Shown here piece after piece: positions 11,453 to 23,001 of a stretch of DNA of 64,000 nucleotides (position 1 is its first letter; each line of letters begins with the position of its first letter). Made by a program: the position numbers and the translations under genes. Source of the stretch: Sipunculus nudus (Eukaryota; Annelida; Sipuncula; Golfingiida; Sipunculidae); NCBI GenBank assembly GCA_026874595.1, contig CM049310.1, positions 89,413,556 to 89,477,555 of the forward strand. Reading direction: 5' to 3'. Under the pieces are notes generated by a model. It did not search any database. It worked only from the letters and a program-made list of their open reading frames with translations, and was not told where the DNA came from.

Positions 11453-14400
11453 AGTGTAAGCAAAGGAATTAGGACTTCATAAATGAGATTTTCGACCGTT
11501 TTTTGAAGTTATAATGTATTATTAGACGTGTCAGGAGTCTTATTTATGACAGAAATCGTGCAAAACACTAGAGATATTGTGATCAAATGAGAAAATAGGT
11601 CCCGAAAATCCATAATATCCAATTGAGATAAAAGCAGAATTATACATTTCTGATTTTGATTGAACGAATTTGCTCTTTATTTTTATATTCATGTGCACGA
11701 ACAGGCACTGTTATGTAGCCGGGGAACTAGTCTTCGTCCCTATGGATTTTAATCGTGTTTAAATTTAGGAGAATACATCATTTATGTGGTGTTTTTACAA
11801 TGAGCAAAGCATAAGCAAAACGTAAACAAAGTGTAAGCAAAGGAATTAGGACTTCATAAATGCGATTTTCGACCGTTTTCTGAAGTTATAATGTATTATT
11901 CGACGTGTCAGGTGTCTTATTTATGATAGAAATCGTGCAAAACAGTAGAGATATTGTGATCAAATGAGAAAATAGGTCCCGAAAATCCATAATATCCAAT
12001 TGAGAAAAAAGCAGAATTATACATTTCTGATTTTGATTGAACGAATTTGCTCTTTATTTTTATATTCATGTGCACCAACAGGCACTGTTATGTAGCCGGG
12101 GAACTAGTCTTCGTCCCTATGGGTCATAATCGTGTTTAAATTTGGGAGAATACATCATTTATGTGGTGTTTTTACATAAAGCAAAGCATAAGCAAAACGT
12201 AAACAAAGTGTAAGCAAAGGAATTAGGACTTCATAAAAGCGATTTTCGACCGTTTTCTGAAGTTATAATGTATTATTCGACGTGTCAGGAGTCTTATTTA
12301 TGACAGAAATCGTGCAAAACAGTAGATATATTGTGGTCAAATGAGAAAATAGGTCCCGAAAATCCATAATATCCAATTGAGAAAAAAGCACAATTATACA
12401 TTTCTGATTTTGATTGAACGAATTTGCTCTTTATTTTTATATTCATGTGCACGAATAGGCACTGTTATGTAGCCCGGGTACTAGTCTTCGTCCCTACGGG
12501 TCAAAATCGTGTTTAAATTCGGGAGAATACATCATTTATGTGGTGTTTTTACAATAAGCAAAGCATAAGCAAAACGTAAAAAAGTGTAAGCAAAGGAATA
12601 AGAACTTCATAAATGAGATTTTCGACCGTTTATTGAAGTTATAATCTATTATTCAACTTGTCAGGAGTCTTATTTATGACAGAAATCGTGCAAAACAGTA
12701 GAGATATTGAGATCAAATCAGAAAATAGGTCCCGAAAATCCATAATATCCAATTGAGAAAAATGCAGAATTATACATTTCTGATTTTGATTGAACGAATT
12801 TGCTCTTTATTTTTATATTCATGTGCACGAATAGGCACTGTTATGTAGCCCGGGTACTAGTCTTCGTCCCTACGGGTCAAAATCGTGTTTAAATTCGGGA
12901 GAATACATCATTTATGTGGTGTTTTTACAATAAGCAAAGCATAAGCAAAACCTAAAAAAGTGTAAGCAAAGGAATAAGAACTTCATAAATGAGATTTTCG
13001 ACCGTTTATTGAAGTTATAATCTATTATTCAACTTGTCAGGAGTCTTATTTATGACAGAAATCGTGCAAAACAGTAGAGATATTGAGATCAAATCAGAAA
13101 ATAGGTCCCGAAAATCCATAATATCCAATTGAGAAAAATGCAGAATTATACATTTCTGATTTTGATTGAACGAATTTGCTCTTTATTTTTATATTCATGT
13201 GCACCAACAGGCACTGTTATGTAGCCGGGGAACTAGTCTTCGTCCCTATGGGTCATAATCGTGTTTAAATTTGGGAGAATACATCATTTATGTGGTGTTT
13301 TTACATAAAGCAAAGCATAAGCAAAACGTAAACAAAGTGTAAGCAAAGGAATTAGGACTTCATAAAAGCGATTTTCGACCGTTTTCTGAAGTTATAATGT
13401 ATTATTCGACGTGTCAGGAGTCTTATTTATGACAGAAATCGTGCAAAACAGTAGATATATTGTGGTCAAATGAGAAAATAGGTCCCGAAAATCCATAATA
13501 TCCAATTGAGAAAAAAGCACAATTATACATTTCTGATTTTGATTGAACGAATTTGCTCTTTATTTTTATATTCATGTGCACGAATAGGCACTGTTATGTA
13601 GCCCGGGTACTAGTCTTCGTCCCTACGGGTCAAAATCGTGTTTAAATTCGGGAGAATACATCATTTATGTGGTGTTTTTACAATAAGCAAAGCATAAGCA
13701 AAACGTAAAAAAGTGTAAGCAAAGGAATAAGAACTTCATAAATGAGATTTTCGACCGTTTATTGAAGTTATAATCTATTATTCAACTTGTCAGGAGTCTT
13801 ATTTATGACAGAAATCGTGCAAAACAGTAGAGATATTGAGATCAAATCATAAAATAGGTCCCGAAAATCCATAATATCCAATTGAGAAAAATGCAGAATT
13901 ATACATTTCTGATTTTGATTGAACGAATTTGCTCTTTATTTTTATATTCATGTGCACGAATAGGCACTGTTATGTAGCCCGGGTACTAGTCTTCGTCCCT
14001 ACGGGTCAAAATCGTGTTTAAATTCGGGAGAATACATCATTTATGTGGTGTTTTTACAATAAGCAAAGCATAAGCAAAACCTAAAAAAGTGTAAGCAAAG
14101 GAATAAGAACTTCATAAATGAGATTTTCGACCGTTTATTGAAGTTATAATCTATTATTCAACTTGTCAGGAGTCTTATTTATGACAGAAATCGTGCAAAA
14201 CAGTAGAGATATTGAGATCAAATCAGAAAATAGGTCCCGAAAATCCATAATATCCAATTGAGAAAAATGCAGAATTATACATTTCTGATTTTCATTGAAC
14301 GAATTTGCCCTTTATTTTTATATTCATGAGCACGAACAGGCACTGTTATGTAGCCGGGGAAATAATCTTCGTCCCTATGGGTCAAAATCGTGTTTAAATT

Positions 14401-17105
14401 TGAGAGAATACATCATTTATGTGGTGTTTTTACAATAAGCAAAGCATAAGCAAAACGTAAACAAAGTGTAAGCAAAGGAATTAGGACTTCATAAATGCGA
14501 TTTTCGACCGTTTTCTGAAGTTATAATGTATTATTCGACGTGTCAGGAGTCTTATTTATGACAGAAATCGTGCAAAACACTAGAGATATTGTGATCAAGT
14601 GAGAAAATAGGTCCCGAAAATCCATAATATCTCCATAAAAAAAGCAGAATTATACATTTCTGATTTTGATTGAACGAATTTGCTCTTTATTTTTATATTC
14701 ATGTGCACGAACAGGCACTGTTATGTAGCCGGGTAACTAGTCTTCGTCCCTATGGGTCATAATCGTGTTTAAATTTGGGAGAATACATCATTTATGTGGT
14801 GTTTTTACATAAAGCAAAGCATAAGCAAAACGTAAACAAAGTGTAAGCAAAGGAATTAGGACTTCATAAAAGCGATTTTCGACCGTTTTCTGAAGTTATA
14901 ATGTATTATTCAACTTGGTAGGAGTCTTATTTATGACAGAAATCGTGCAAAACACTAGAGATATTATGATCAAGTGAGAAAATAGGTCCCGAAAATCCAT
15001 AATATCTCATTTAAAAAAAAGTGAGAATGATACATTTCTGATTTTGATTGAACGAATTTGCTCTTTATTTTTATATTCATGTGCACGAATAGGCACTGTT
15101 ATGTAGCCGGGGAACTAGCCTTCGTCCCTATGGGTCATAATCGTGTTTAAATTTGGGAGAATACATCATTTATGTGGTATTTTTACAATAAGCAAAGCAT
15201 AAGCAAAACGTAAACAAAGTGTAAGCAAAGGAATTAGTACTTCATAAATAAGATTTTCGACCGTTTTTTGAAGTTATAATGTATTATTCAACTTGTCAGG
15301 AGTCTTATTTATGACAGAAATCGTGCAAAACAGTAGAGATATTGTGATCAAATGAGAAAATAGGTCCCGAAAATCCATAATATCCAATTGAGAAAAAAGC
15401 AGAATTATATATTTCTGATTTTGATTGAACGAATTTGCTCTTTATTTTTATATTCATGTGCACGAACAGGCACTGTTATGTAGCCCGGGTACTAGTCTTC
15501 GTCCCTACGGGTCAAAATCGTGTTTAAATTTAGGAGAATACATCAATTATGTGGTGTTTTTACAATAAGCAAAGCATAAGCAAAACGTAGACAAAGTGTA
15601 AGCAAAGGAATTAGGACTCCATAAATGAGATTTTCGACCGTTTATTGAAGTTATAATGTATTATTCAACTTGTCAGGAGTCTTATTTATGACAGAAATCG
15701 TGCAAAACAGTAGAGATATTGTGATCAAATGAGAAAATAGGTCCCGAAAATCCATAATATCCAATTGAGAAAAAAGCAGAATTATACATTTCTGATTTTG
15801 ATTGAACGAATTTGCTCTTTATTTTTATATTCATGTGCACGAACAGGCACTGTTATGTAGCCGGGGAACTAGTCTTCGTCCCTATGGGTCATAATCGTGT
15901 TTAAATTTGAGAGAATACATCATTTATGTGGTGTTTTTACAATGAGCAAAGCATAAGCAAAACGTAAATAAGGTGTAAGCAAAGGAATTAGCACTTCATA
16001 AATGCGATTTTCGACCGTTTTCTGAAGTTATAATGTATTATTCGACGTGTCAGGAGTCTTATTTATGACAGAAATCGTGCAAAACACTAGAGATATTGTG
16101 ATCAAGTGAGAAAATAGGTCCCGAAAATCCATAATATCTCATTTAAAAAAAAGTGAGAATGATACATTTCTGATTTTGATTGAACGAATTTGCTCTTTAT
16201 TTTTATATTCATGTGCACGAATAGGCACTGTTATGTAGCCGGGGAACTAGCCTTCGTCCCTATGGGTCATAATCGTGTTTAAATTTGGGAGAATACATCA
16301 TTTATGTGGCGTTTTTACAATAAGCAAAGCATAAGCAAAACGTAAACAAAGTGTAAGCAAAGGAATTAGGACTTCATAAATGCGATTTTCGACCGTTTTC
16401 TGAAGTTATAATGTATTATTCGACGTGTCAGGAGTCTTATTTATGACAGAAATCGTGCAAAACAGTAGAGATATTGTGGTCAAATGAGAAAATATGTCCA
16501 AAAAATCCAAAATATCCCATTAAGAAAAAAATCAGAATTATACATTTCTGATTTTGATTGAACGAATCTGCTCTTTATTTTTATATTCATGTGCACGAAC
16601 AGGCACTGTTATGTAGCCGGTTAACTAGTCTTCGTCCCTATGGGTCATAATCGTGTTTAAATTTGGGAGAATACATCATTTATGTGGTGTTTTTACAATA
16701 AGCAAAGCATAAGCAAAACGTTAACAAAGTGTAAGCAAAGGAATTAGGACTTCATAAATGCGATTTTCGACCGTTTTCTGAAGATATAATGTATTATTCG
16801 ACGTGTCAGGAGTCTTATTTATGACAGAAATCGTGCAAAACAGTAGAGATATTGTGGTCAAATGAGAAAATAGATCCAAAAAATCCAAAATATCCCATTT
16901 AGAAAAAAATCAGAATTATACATTTCTGATTTTGATTGAACGAATTTGCTCTTTATTTTTATATTCATGTGCACGAACAGGCACTGTTATGTAGCCGGGG
17001 AACTAGTCTTCGTCCCTATGGGTTATAATCGTGTTTAAATTTGGGAGAATACATCATTTATGTGGTATTTTTACAATAAGCAAAGCATAAGCAAAACGGA
17101 AACAA
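11453..17105 (+). repeat. 15-monomer HOR, copy 2 (5,653 bp)
   Basis: Monomer starts are 11696, 12073, 12450, 12826, 13202, 13579, 13955, 14331, 14706, 15084, 15461, 15838, 16216, 16594 and 16972, each exactly 5,653 bp after its partner in copy 1. Order: g-p-r-r-p-r-r-a-b-c-e-f, then three more, two of which carry the left-type CCAAAATATCCC mark. AACGGAAAC in the monomers at 11319 and 16972 is a shared private mark at the copy borders. The near identity of copies 1 and 2 indicates a recent duplication. Confidence 0.9.
12073..14330 (+). repeat. Nested p-r-r pair inside 15-mer copy 2
   Basis: Monomers at 12073, 12450 and 12826 repeat at 13202, 13579 and 13955, again 1,129 bp apart. Type r is the 376-bp form with AGCCCGGGTACTAG, CCTACGGGTC, TTCGGGAG, TAAAAAAGTG, GGAATAAGAAC, AATCTATTATTC and GAGATCAAATCAG. 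Type p has CACCAACAGG, ACATAAAGC, CATAAAAGCG, GTAGATATATTGTGGTC and AAAAAAGCAC. Confidence 0.85.
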
Positions 17106-20100
17106 AGTGTAAGCAAAGGAATTAGGACTTCATAAATGAGATTTTCGACCGTTTTTTGAAGTTATAATGTATTATTAGACGTGTCAGGAGTCTTATTTAT
17201 GACAGAAATCGTGCAAAACACTAGAGATATTGTGATCAAATGAGAAAATAGGTCCCGAAAATCCATAATATCCAATTGAGATAAAAGCAGAATTATACAT
17301 TTCTGATTTTGATTGAACGAATTTGCTCTTTATTTTTATATTCATGTGCACGAACAGGCACTGTTATGTAGCCGGGGAACTAGTCTTCGTCCCTATGGAT
17401 TTTAATCGTGTTTAAATTTAGGAGAATACATCATTTATGTGGTGTTTTTACAATGAGCAAAGCATAAGCAAAACGTAAACAAAGTGTAAGCAAAGGAATT
17501 AGGACTTCATAAATGCGATTTTCGACCGTTTTCTGAAGTTATAATGTATTATTCGACGTGTCAGGTGTCTTATTTATGATAGAAATCGTGCAAAACAGTA
17601 GAGATATTGTGATCAAATGAGAAAATAGGTCCCGAAAATCCATAATATCCAATTGAGAAAAAAGCAGAATTATACATTTCTGATTTTGATTGAACGAATT
17701 TGCTCTTTATTTTTATATTCATGTGCACCAACAGGCACTGTTATGTAGCCGGGGAACTAGTCTTCGTCCCTATGGGTCATAATCGTGTTTAAATTTGGGA
17801 GAATACATCATTTATGTGGTGTTTTTACATAAAGCAAAGCATAAGCAAAACGTAAACAAAGTGTAAGCAAAGGAATTAGGACTTCATAAAAGCGATTTTC
17901 GACCGTTTTCTGAAGTTATAATGTATTATTCGACGTGTCAGGAGTCTTATTTATGACAGAAATCGTGCAAAACAGTAGATATATTGTGGTCAAATGAGAA
18001 AATAGGTCCCGAAAATCCATAATATCCAATTGAGAAAAAAGCACAATTATACATTTCTGATTTTGATTGAACGAATTTGCTCTTTATTTTTATATTCATG
18101 TGCACGAATAGGCACTGTTATGTAGCTCCGGGTACTAGTCTTCGTCCCTACGGGTCAAAATCGTGTTTAAATTTGGGAGAATACATCATTTATGTGGTGT
18201 TTTTACAATAAGCAAAGCATAAGCAAAACGTAAAAAAGTGTAAGCAAAGGAATAAGAACTTCATAAATGAGATTTTCGACCGTTTATTGAAGTTATAATC
18301 TATTATTCAACTTGTCAGGAGTCTTATTTATGACAGAAATCGTGCAAAACAGTAGAGATATTGAGATCAAATCAGAAAATAGGTCCCGAAAATCCATAAT
18401 ATCCAATTGAGAAAAATGCAGAATTATACATTTCTGATTTTGATTGAACGAATTTGCTCTTTATTTTTATATTCATGTGCACGAATAGGCACTGTTATGT
18501 AGCCCGGGTACTAGTCTTCGTCCCTACGGGTCAAAATCGTGTTTAAATTCGGGAGAATACATCATTTATGTGGTGTTTTTACAATAAGCAAAGCATAAGC
18601 AAAACGTAAAAAAGTGTAAGCAAAGGAATAAGAACTTCATAAATGAGATTTTCGACCGTTTATTGAAGTTATAATCTATTATTCAACTTGTCAGGAGTCT
18701 TATTTATGACAGAAATCGTGCAAAACAGTAGAGATATTGAGATCAAATCAGAAAATAGGTCCCGAAAATCCATAATATCCAATTGAGAAAAATGCAGAAT
18801 TATACATTTCTGATTTTCATTGAACGAATTTGCCCTTTATTTTTATATTCATGAGCACGAACAGGCACTGTTATGTAGCCGGGGAAATAATCTTCGTCCC
18901 TATGGGTCAAAATCGTGTTTAAATTTGAGAGAATACATCATTTATGTGGTGTTTTTACAATAAGCAAAGCATAAGCAAAACGTAAACAAAGTGTAAGCAA
19001 AGGAATTAGGACTTCATAAATGCGATTTTCGACCGTTTTCTGAAGTTATAATGTATTATTCGACGTGTCAGGAGTCTTATTTATGACAGAAATCGTGCAA
19101 AACACTAGAGATATTGTGATCAAGTGAGAAAATAGGTCCCGAAAATCCATAATATCTCCATAAAAAAAGCAGAATTATACATTTCTGATTTTGATTGAAC
19201 GAATTTGCTCTTTATTTTTATATTCATGTGCACGAACAGGCACTGTTATGTAGCCGGGTAACTAGTCTTCGTCCCTATGGGTCATAATCGTGTTTAAATT
19301 TGGGAGAATACATCATTTATGTGGTGTTTTTACATAAAGCAAAGCATAAGCAAAACGTAAACAAAGTGTAAGCAAAGGAATTAGGACTTCATAAAAGCGA
19401 TTTTCGACCGTTTTCTGAAGTTATAATGTATTATTCAACTTGGTAGGAGTCTTATTTATGACAGAAATCGTGCAAAACACTAGAGATATTATGATAAAGT
19501 GAGAAAATAGGTCCCGAAAATCCATAATATCTCATTTAAAAAAAAGTGAGAATGATACATTTCTGATTTTGATTGAACGAATTTGCTCTTTATTTTTATA
19601 TTCATGTGCACGAATAGGCACTGTTATGTAGCCGGGGAACTAGCCTTCGTCCCTATGGGTCATAATCGTGTTTAAATTTGGGAGAATACATCATTTATGT
19701 GGTATTTTTACAATAAGCAAAGCATAAGCAAAACGTAAACAAAGTGTAAGCAAAGGAATTAGTACTTCATAAATAAGATTTTCGACCGTTTTTTGAAGTT
19801 ATAATGTATTATTCAACTTGTCAGGAGTCTTATTTATGACAGAAATCGTGCAAAACAGTAGAGATATTGTGATCAAATGAGAAAATAGGTCCCGAAAATC
19901 CATAATATCCAATTGAGAAAAAAGCAGAATTATACATTTCTGATTTTGATTGAACGAATTTGCTCTTTATTTTTATATTCATGTGCACGAACAGGCACTG
20001 TTATGTAGCTGGGGAACTAGTCTTCGTCCCTGTGGGTCATAATCGTGTTTAAATTTGGGAGAATACATCATTTATGTGGTGTTTTTACAATAAGCAAAGC

Positions 20101-22624
20101 ATAAGCAAAACGTAAACAAAGTGTAAGCAAAGGAATTAGGACTTCATAAATGCGATTTTCGACCGTTTTCTGAAGTTATAATGTATTATTCGACGTGTCA
20201 GGAGTCTTATTTATGACAGAAATCGTGCAAAACAGTAGAGATATTGAGATCAAATCAGAAAATAGGTCCCGAAAATCCATAATATCCAATTGAGAAAAAT
20301 GCAGAATTATACATTTCTGATTTCCATTGAACGAATTTGCCCTTTATTTTTATATTCATGAGCACGAACAGGCACTGTTATGTAGCCGGGGAAATAATCT
20401 TCGTCCCTATGGGTCAAAATCGTGTTTAAATTTGAGAGAATACATCATTTATGTGGTGTTTTTACAATAAGCAAAGCATAAGCAAAACGTAAACAAAGTG
20501 TAAGCAAAGGAATTAGGACTTCATAAATGCGATTTTCGACCGTTTTCTGAAGTTATAATGTATTATTCGACGTGTCAGGAGTCTTATTTATGACAGAAAT
20601 CGTGCAAAACACTAGAGATATTGTGATCAAGTGAGAAAATAGGTCCCGAAAATCCATAATATCTCCATAAAAAAAGCAGAATTATACATTTCTGATTTTG
20701 ATTGAACGAATTTGCTCTTTATTTTTATATTCATGTGCACGAACAGGCACTGTTATGTAGCCGGGTAACTAGTCTTCGTCCCTATGGGTCATAATCGTGT
20801 TTAAATTTGGGAGAATACATCATTTATGTGGTGTTTTTACATAAAGCAAAGCATAAGCAAAACGTAAACAAAGTGTAAGCAAAGGAATTAGGACTTCATA
20901 AAAGCGATTTTCGACCGTTTTCTGAAGTTATAATGTATTATTCAACTTGGTAGGAGTCTTATTTATGACAGAAATCGTGCAAAACACTAGAGATATTATG
21001 ATAAAGTGAGAAAATAGGTCCCGAAAATCCATAATATCTCATTTAAAAAAAAGTGAGAATGATACATTTCTGATTTTGATTGAACGAATTTGCTCTTTAT
21101 TTTTATATTCATGTGCACGAATAGGCACTGTTATGTAGCCGGGGAACTAGCCTTCGTCCCTATGGGTCATAATCGTGTTTAAATTTGGGAGAATACATCA
21201 TTTATGTGGTATTTTTACAATAAGCAAAGCATAAGCAAAACGTAAACAAAGTGTAAGCAAAGGAATTAGTACTTCATAAATAAGATTTTCGACCGTTTTT
21301 TGAAGTTATAATGTATTATTCAACTTGTCAGGAGTCTTATTTATGACAGAAATCGTGCAAAACAGTAGAGATATTGTGATCAAATGAGAAAATAGGTCCC
21401 GAAAATCCATAATATCCAATTGAGAAAAAAGCAGAATTATACATTTCTGATTTTGATTGAACGAATTTGCTCTTTATTTTTATATTCATGTGCACGAACA
21501 GGCACTGTTATGTAGCCCGGGTACTAGTCTTCGTCCCTACGGGTCAAAATCGTGTTTAAATTTAGGAGAATACATCAATTATGTGGTGTTTTTACAATAA
21601 GCAAAGCATAAGCAAAACGTAGACAAAGTGTAAGCAAAGGAATTAGGACTCCATAAATGAGATTTTCGACCGTTTATTGAAGTTATAATGTATTATTCAA
21701 CTTGTCAGGAGTCTTATTTATGACAGAAATCGTGCAAAACAGTAGAGATATTGTGATCAAATGAGAAAATAGGTCCCGAAAATCCATAATATCCAATTGA
21801 GAAAAAAGCAGAATTATACATTTCTGATTTTGATTGAACGAATTTGCTCTTTATTTTTATATTCATGTGCACGAACAGGCACTGTTATGTAGCCGGGGAA
21901 CTAGTCTTCGTCCCTATGGGTCATAATCGTGTTTAAATTTGAGAGAATACATCATTTATGTGGTGTTTTTACAATGAGCAAAGCATAAGCAAAACGTAAA
22001 TAAGGTGTAAGCAAAGGAATTAGCACTTCATAAATGCGATTTTCGACCGTTTTCTGAAGTTATAATGTATTATTCGACGTGTCAGGAGTCTTATTTATGA
22101 CAGAAATCGTGCAAAACACTAGAGATATTGTGATCAAGTGAGAAAATAGGTCCCGAAAATCCATAATATCTCATTTAAAAAAAAGTGAGAATGATACATT
22201 TCTGATTTTGATTGAACGAATTTGCTCTTTATTTTTATATTCATGTGCACGAATAGGCACTGTTATGTAGCCGGGGAACTAGCCTTCGTCCCTATGGGTC
22301 ATAATCGTGTTTAAATTTGGGAGAATACATCATTTATGTGGTATTTTTACAATAAGCAAAGCATAAGCAAAACGTAAACAAAGTGTAAGCAAAGGAATTA
22401 GTACTTCATAAATAAGATTTTCGACCGTTTTTTGAAGTTATAATGTATTATTCAACTTGTCAGGAGTCTTATTTATGACAGAAATCGTGCAAAACAGTAG
22501 AGATATTGTGATCAAATGAGAAAATAGGTCCCGAAAATCCATAATATCCAATTGAGAAAAAAGCAGAATTATACATTTCTGATTTTGATTGAACGAATTT
22601 GCTCTTTATTTTTACATTCATGTG
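17106..22624 (+). repeat. Rearranged third copy of the 15-mer, with the first a-b-c-d unit
   Basis: Monomer starts: 17349 (g), 17726 (p), 18103 (r), 18480 (r), 18856 (a), 19231 (b), 19609 (c), 19986 (d), 20363 (a), 20738 (b), 21116 (c), 21493 (e), 21870 (f), 22248 (c). The first four keep the 5,653-bp offset (18480 is shifted one base by AGCTCCGGGTAC at 18124). Copy 3 then lacks one p-r-r trio, so a-b-c lies 4,525 bp from its partner in copy 2. Next it carries an extra d-a-b-c stretch (19986-21492), after which e and f resume at an offset of 6,032 bp. Finally it goes to a c monomer instead of the expected 16216-type. At least two separate rearrangements explain this. Confidence 0.82.
18856..20362 (+). 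repeat. First a-b-c-d four-monomer unit (1,507 bp)
   Basis: Monomers of 375, 378, 377 and 377 bp. This is the leftmost occurrence of the unit that dominates the right of the window. It is followed at 20363 by a-b-c and then by e rather than d. Type d begins with TAGCTGGGGA; this copy also has CCCTGTGGGTC at about 20029, not seen in other d monomers. The stretch 18480-21870 recurs at 28272-31662 with a constant offset of 9,792 bp (26 monomers). Confidence 0.85.
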
Positions 22625-23001
22625 CACGAACAGGCACTGTTATGTAGCCGGGGAACTAGTCTTCGTCCCTATGGGTCATAATCGTGTTTAAATTTGGGAG
22701 AATACATCATTTATGTGGTGTTTTTACAATAAGCAAAGCATAAGCAAAACGTAAACAAAGTGTAAGCAAAGGAATTAGGACTTCATAAATGCGATTTTCG
22801 ACCGTTTTCTGAAGTTATAATGTATTATTCGACGTGTCAGGAGTCTTATTTATGACAGAAATCGTGCAAAACAGTAGAGATATTGTGATCAAATGAGAAA
22901 ATAGGTCCCGAAAATCCATAATATCCAATTGAGAAAAAAGCAGAATTATACATTTCTGATTTTGATTGAACGAATTTGCTCTTTATTTTTATATTCATGT
23001 G
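22625..23001 (+). repeat. Reference monomer (type m), 377 bp
   Basis: This copy is close to the array consensus and serves as a map. Offsets: 1-10 CACGAACAGG; 21-30 TAGCCGGGGA; 31-36 ACTAGT; 37-52 CTTCGTCCCTATGGGT; 64-69 TTTAAA; 106-148 four 11-bp A-rich words; 168-210 a stretch holding TGCGATTTTCGACCG and, 30 bp later, TTCGACGTG; 211-260 a segment nearly invariant across types; 281-300 CCCGAAAATCCATAATAT; 305-316 TTGAGAAAAAAG, the most variable part; 372-377 CATGTG, forming GTGCAC with the next monomer. Hand count: 54 C, 75 G (34% G+C) and 13 CpG. Type m tends to precede types p and r (22,625, 24,507, 48,232). I found no good internal dimer structure. Confidence 0.85.
22730..22772 (+). repeat. 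Internal block of four 11-bp A-rich words (example)
   Basis: Four consecutive words begin exactly 11 bp apart: TAAGCAAAGCA, TAAGCAAAACG, TAAACAAAGTG and TAAGCAAAGG. The block occurs in essentially every monomer (at 107-149 in the first). Type r shortens the third word to TAAAAAAGTG. Types b and p start the block with ATAAAGCAAAG instead of AATAAGCAAAG. A-rich words spaced close to one helical turn are known to favour intrinsic DNA curvature, so a structural role in chromatin packing is a reasonable inference. It could also simply be the remnant of an older short repeat. Confidence 0.85.

Noticed and set aside
22625-23001. Monomer as a diverged dimer of two ~188-bp halves
   Set aside because: Only short shared words (TTCGAC, ATCGTG, TATGA) can be matched between the halves. 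No continuous alignment is visible by eye, although a distant duplication cannot be excluded.
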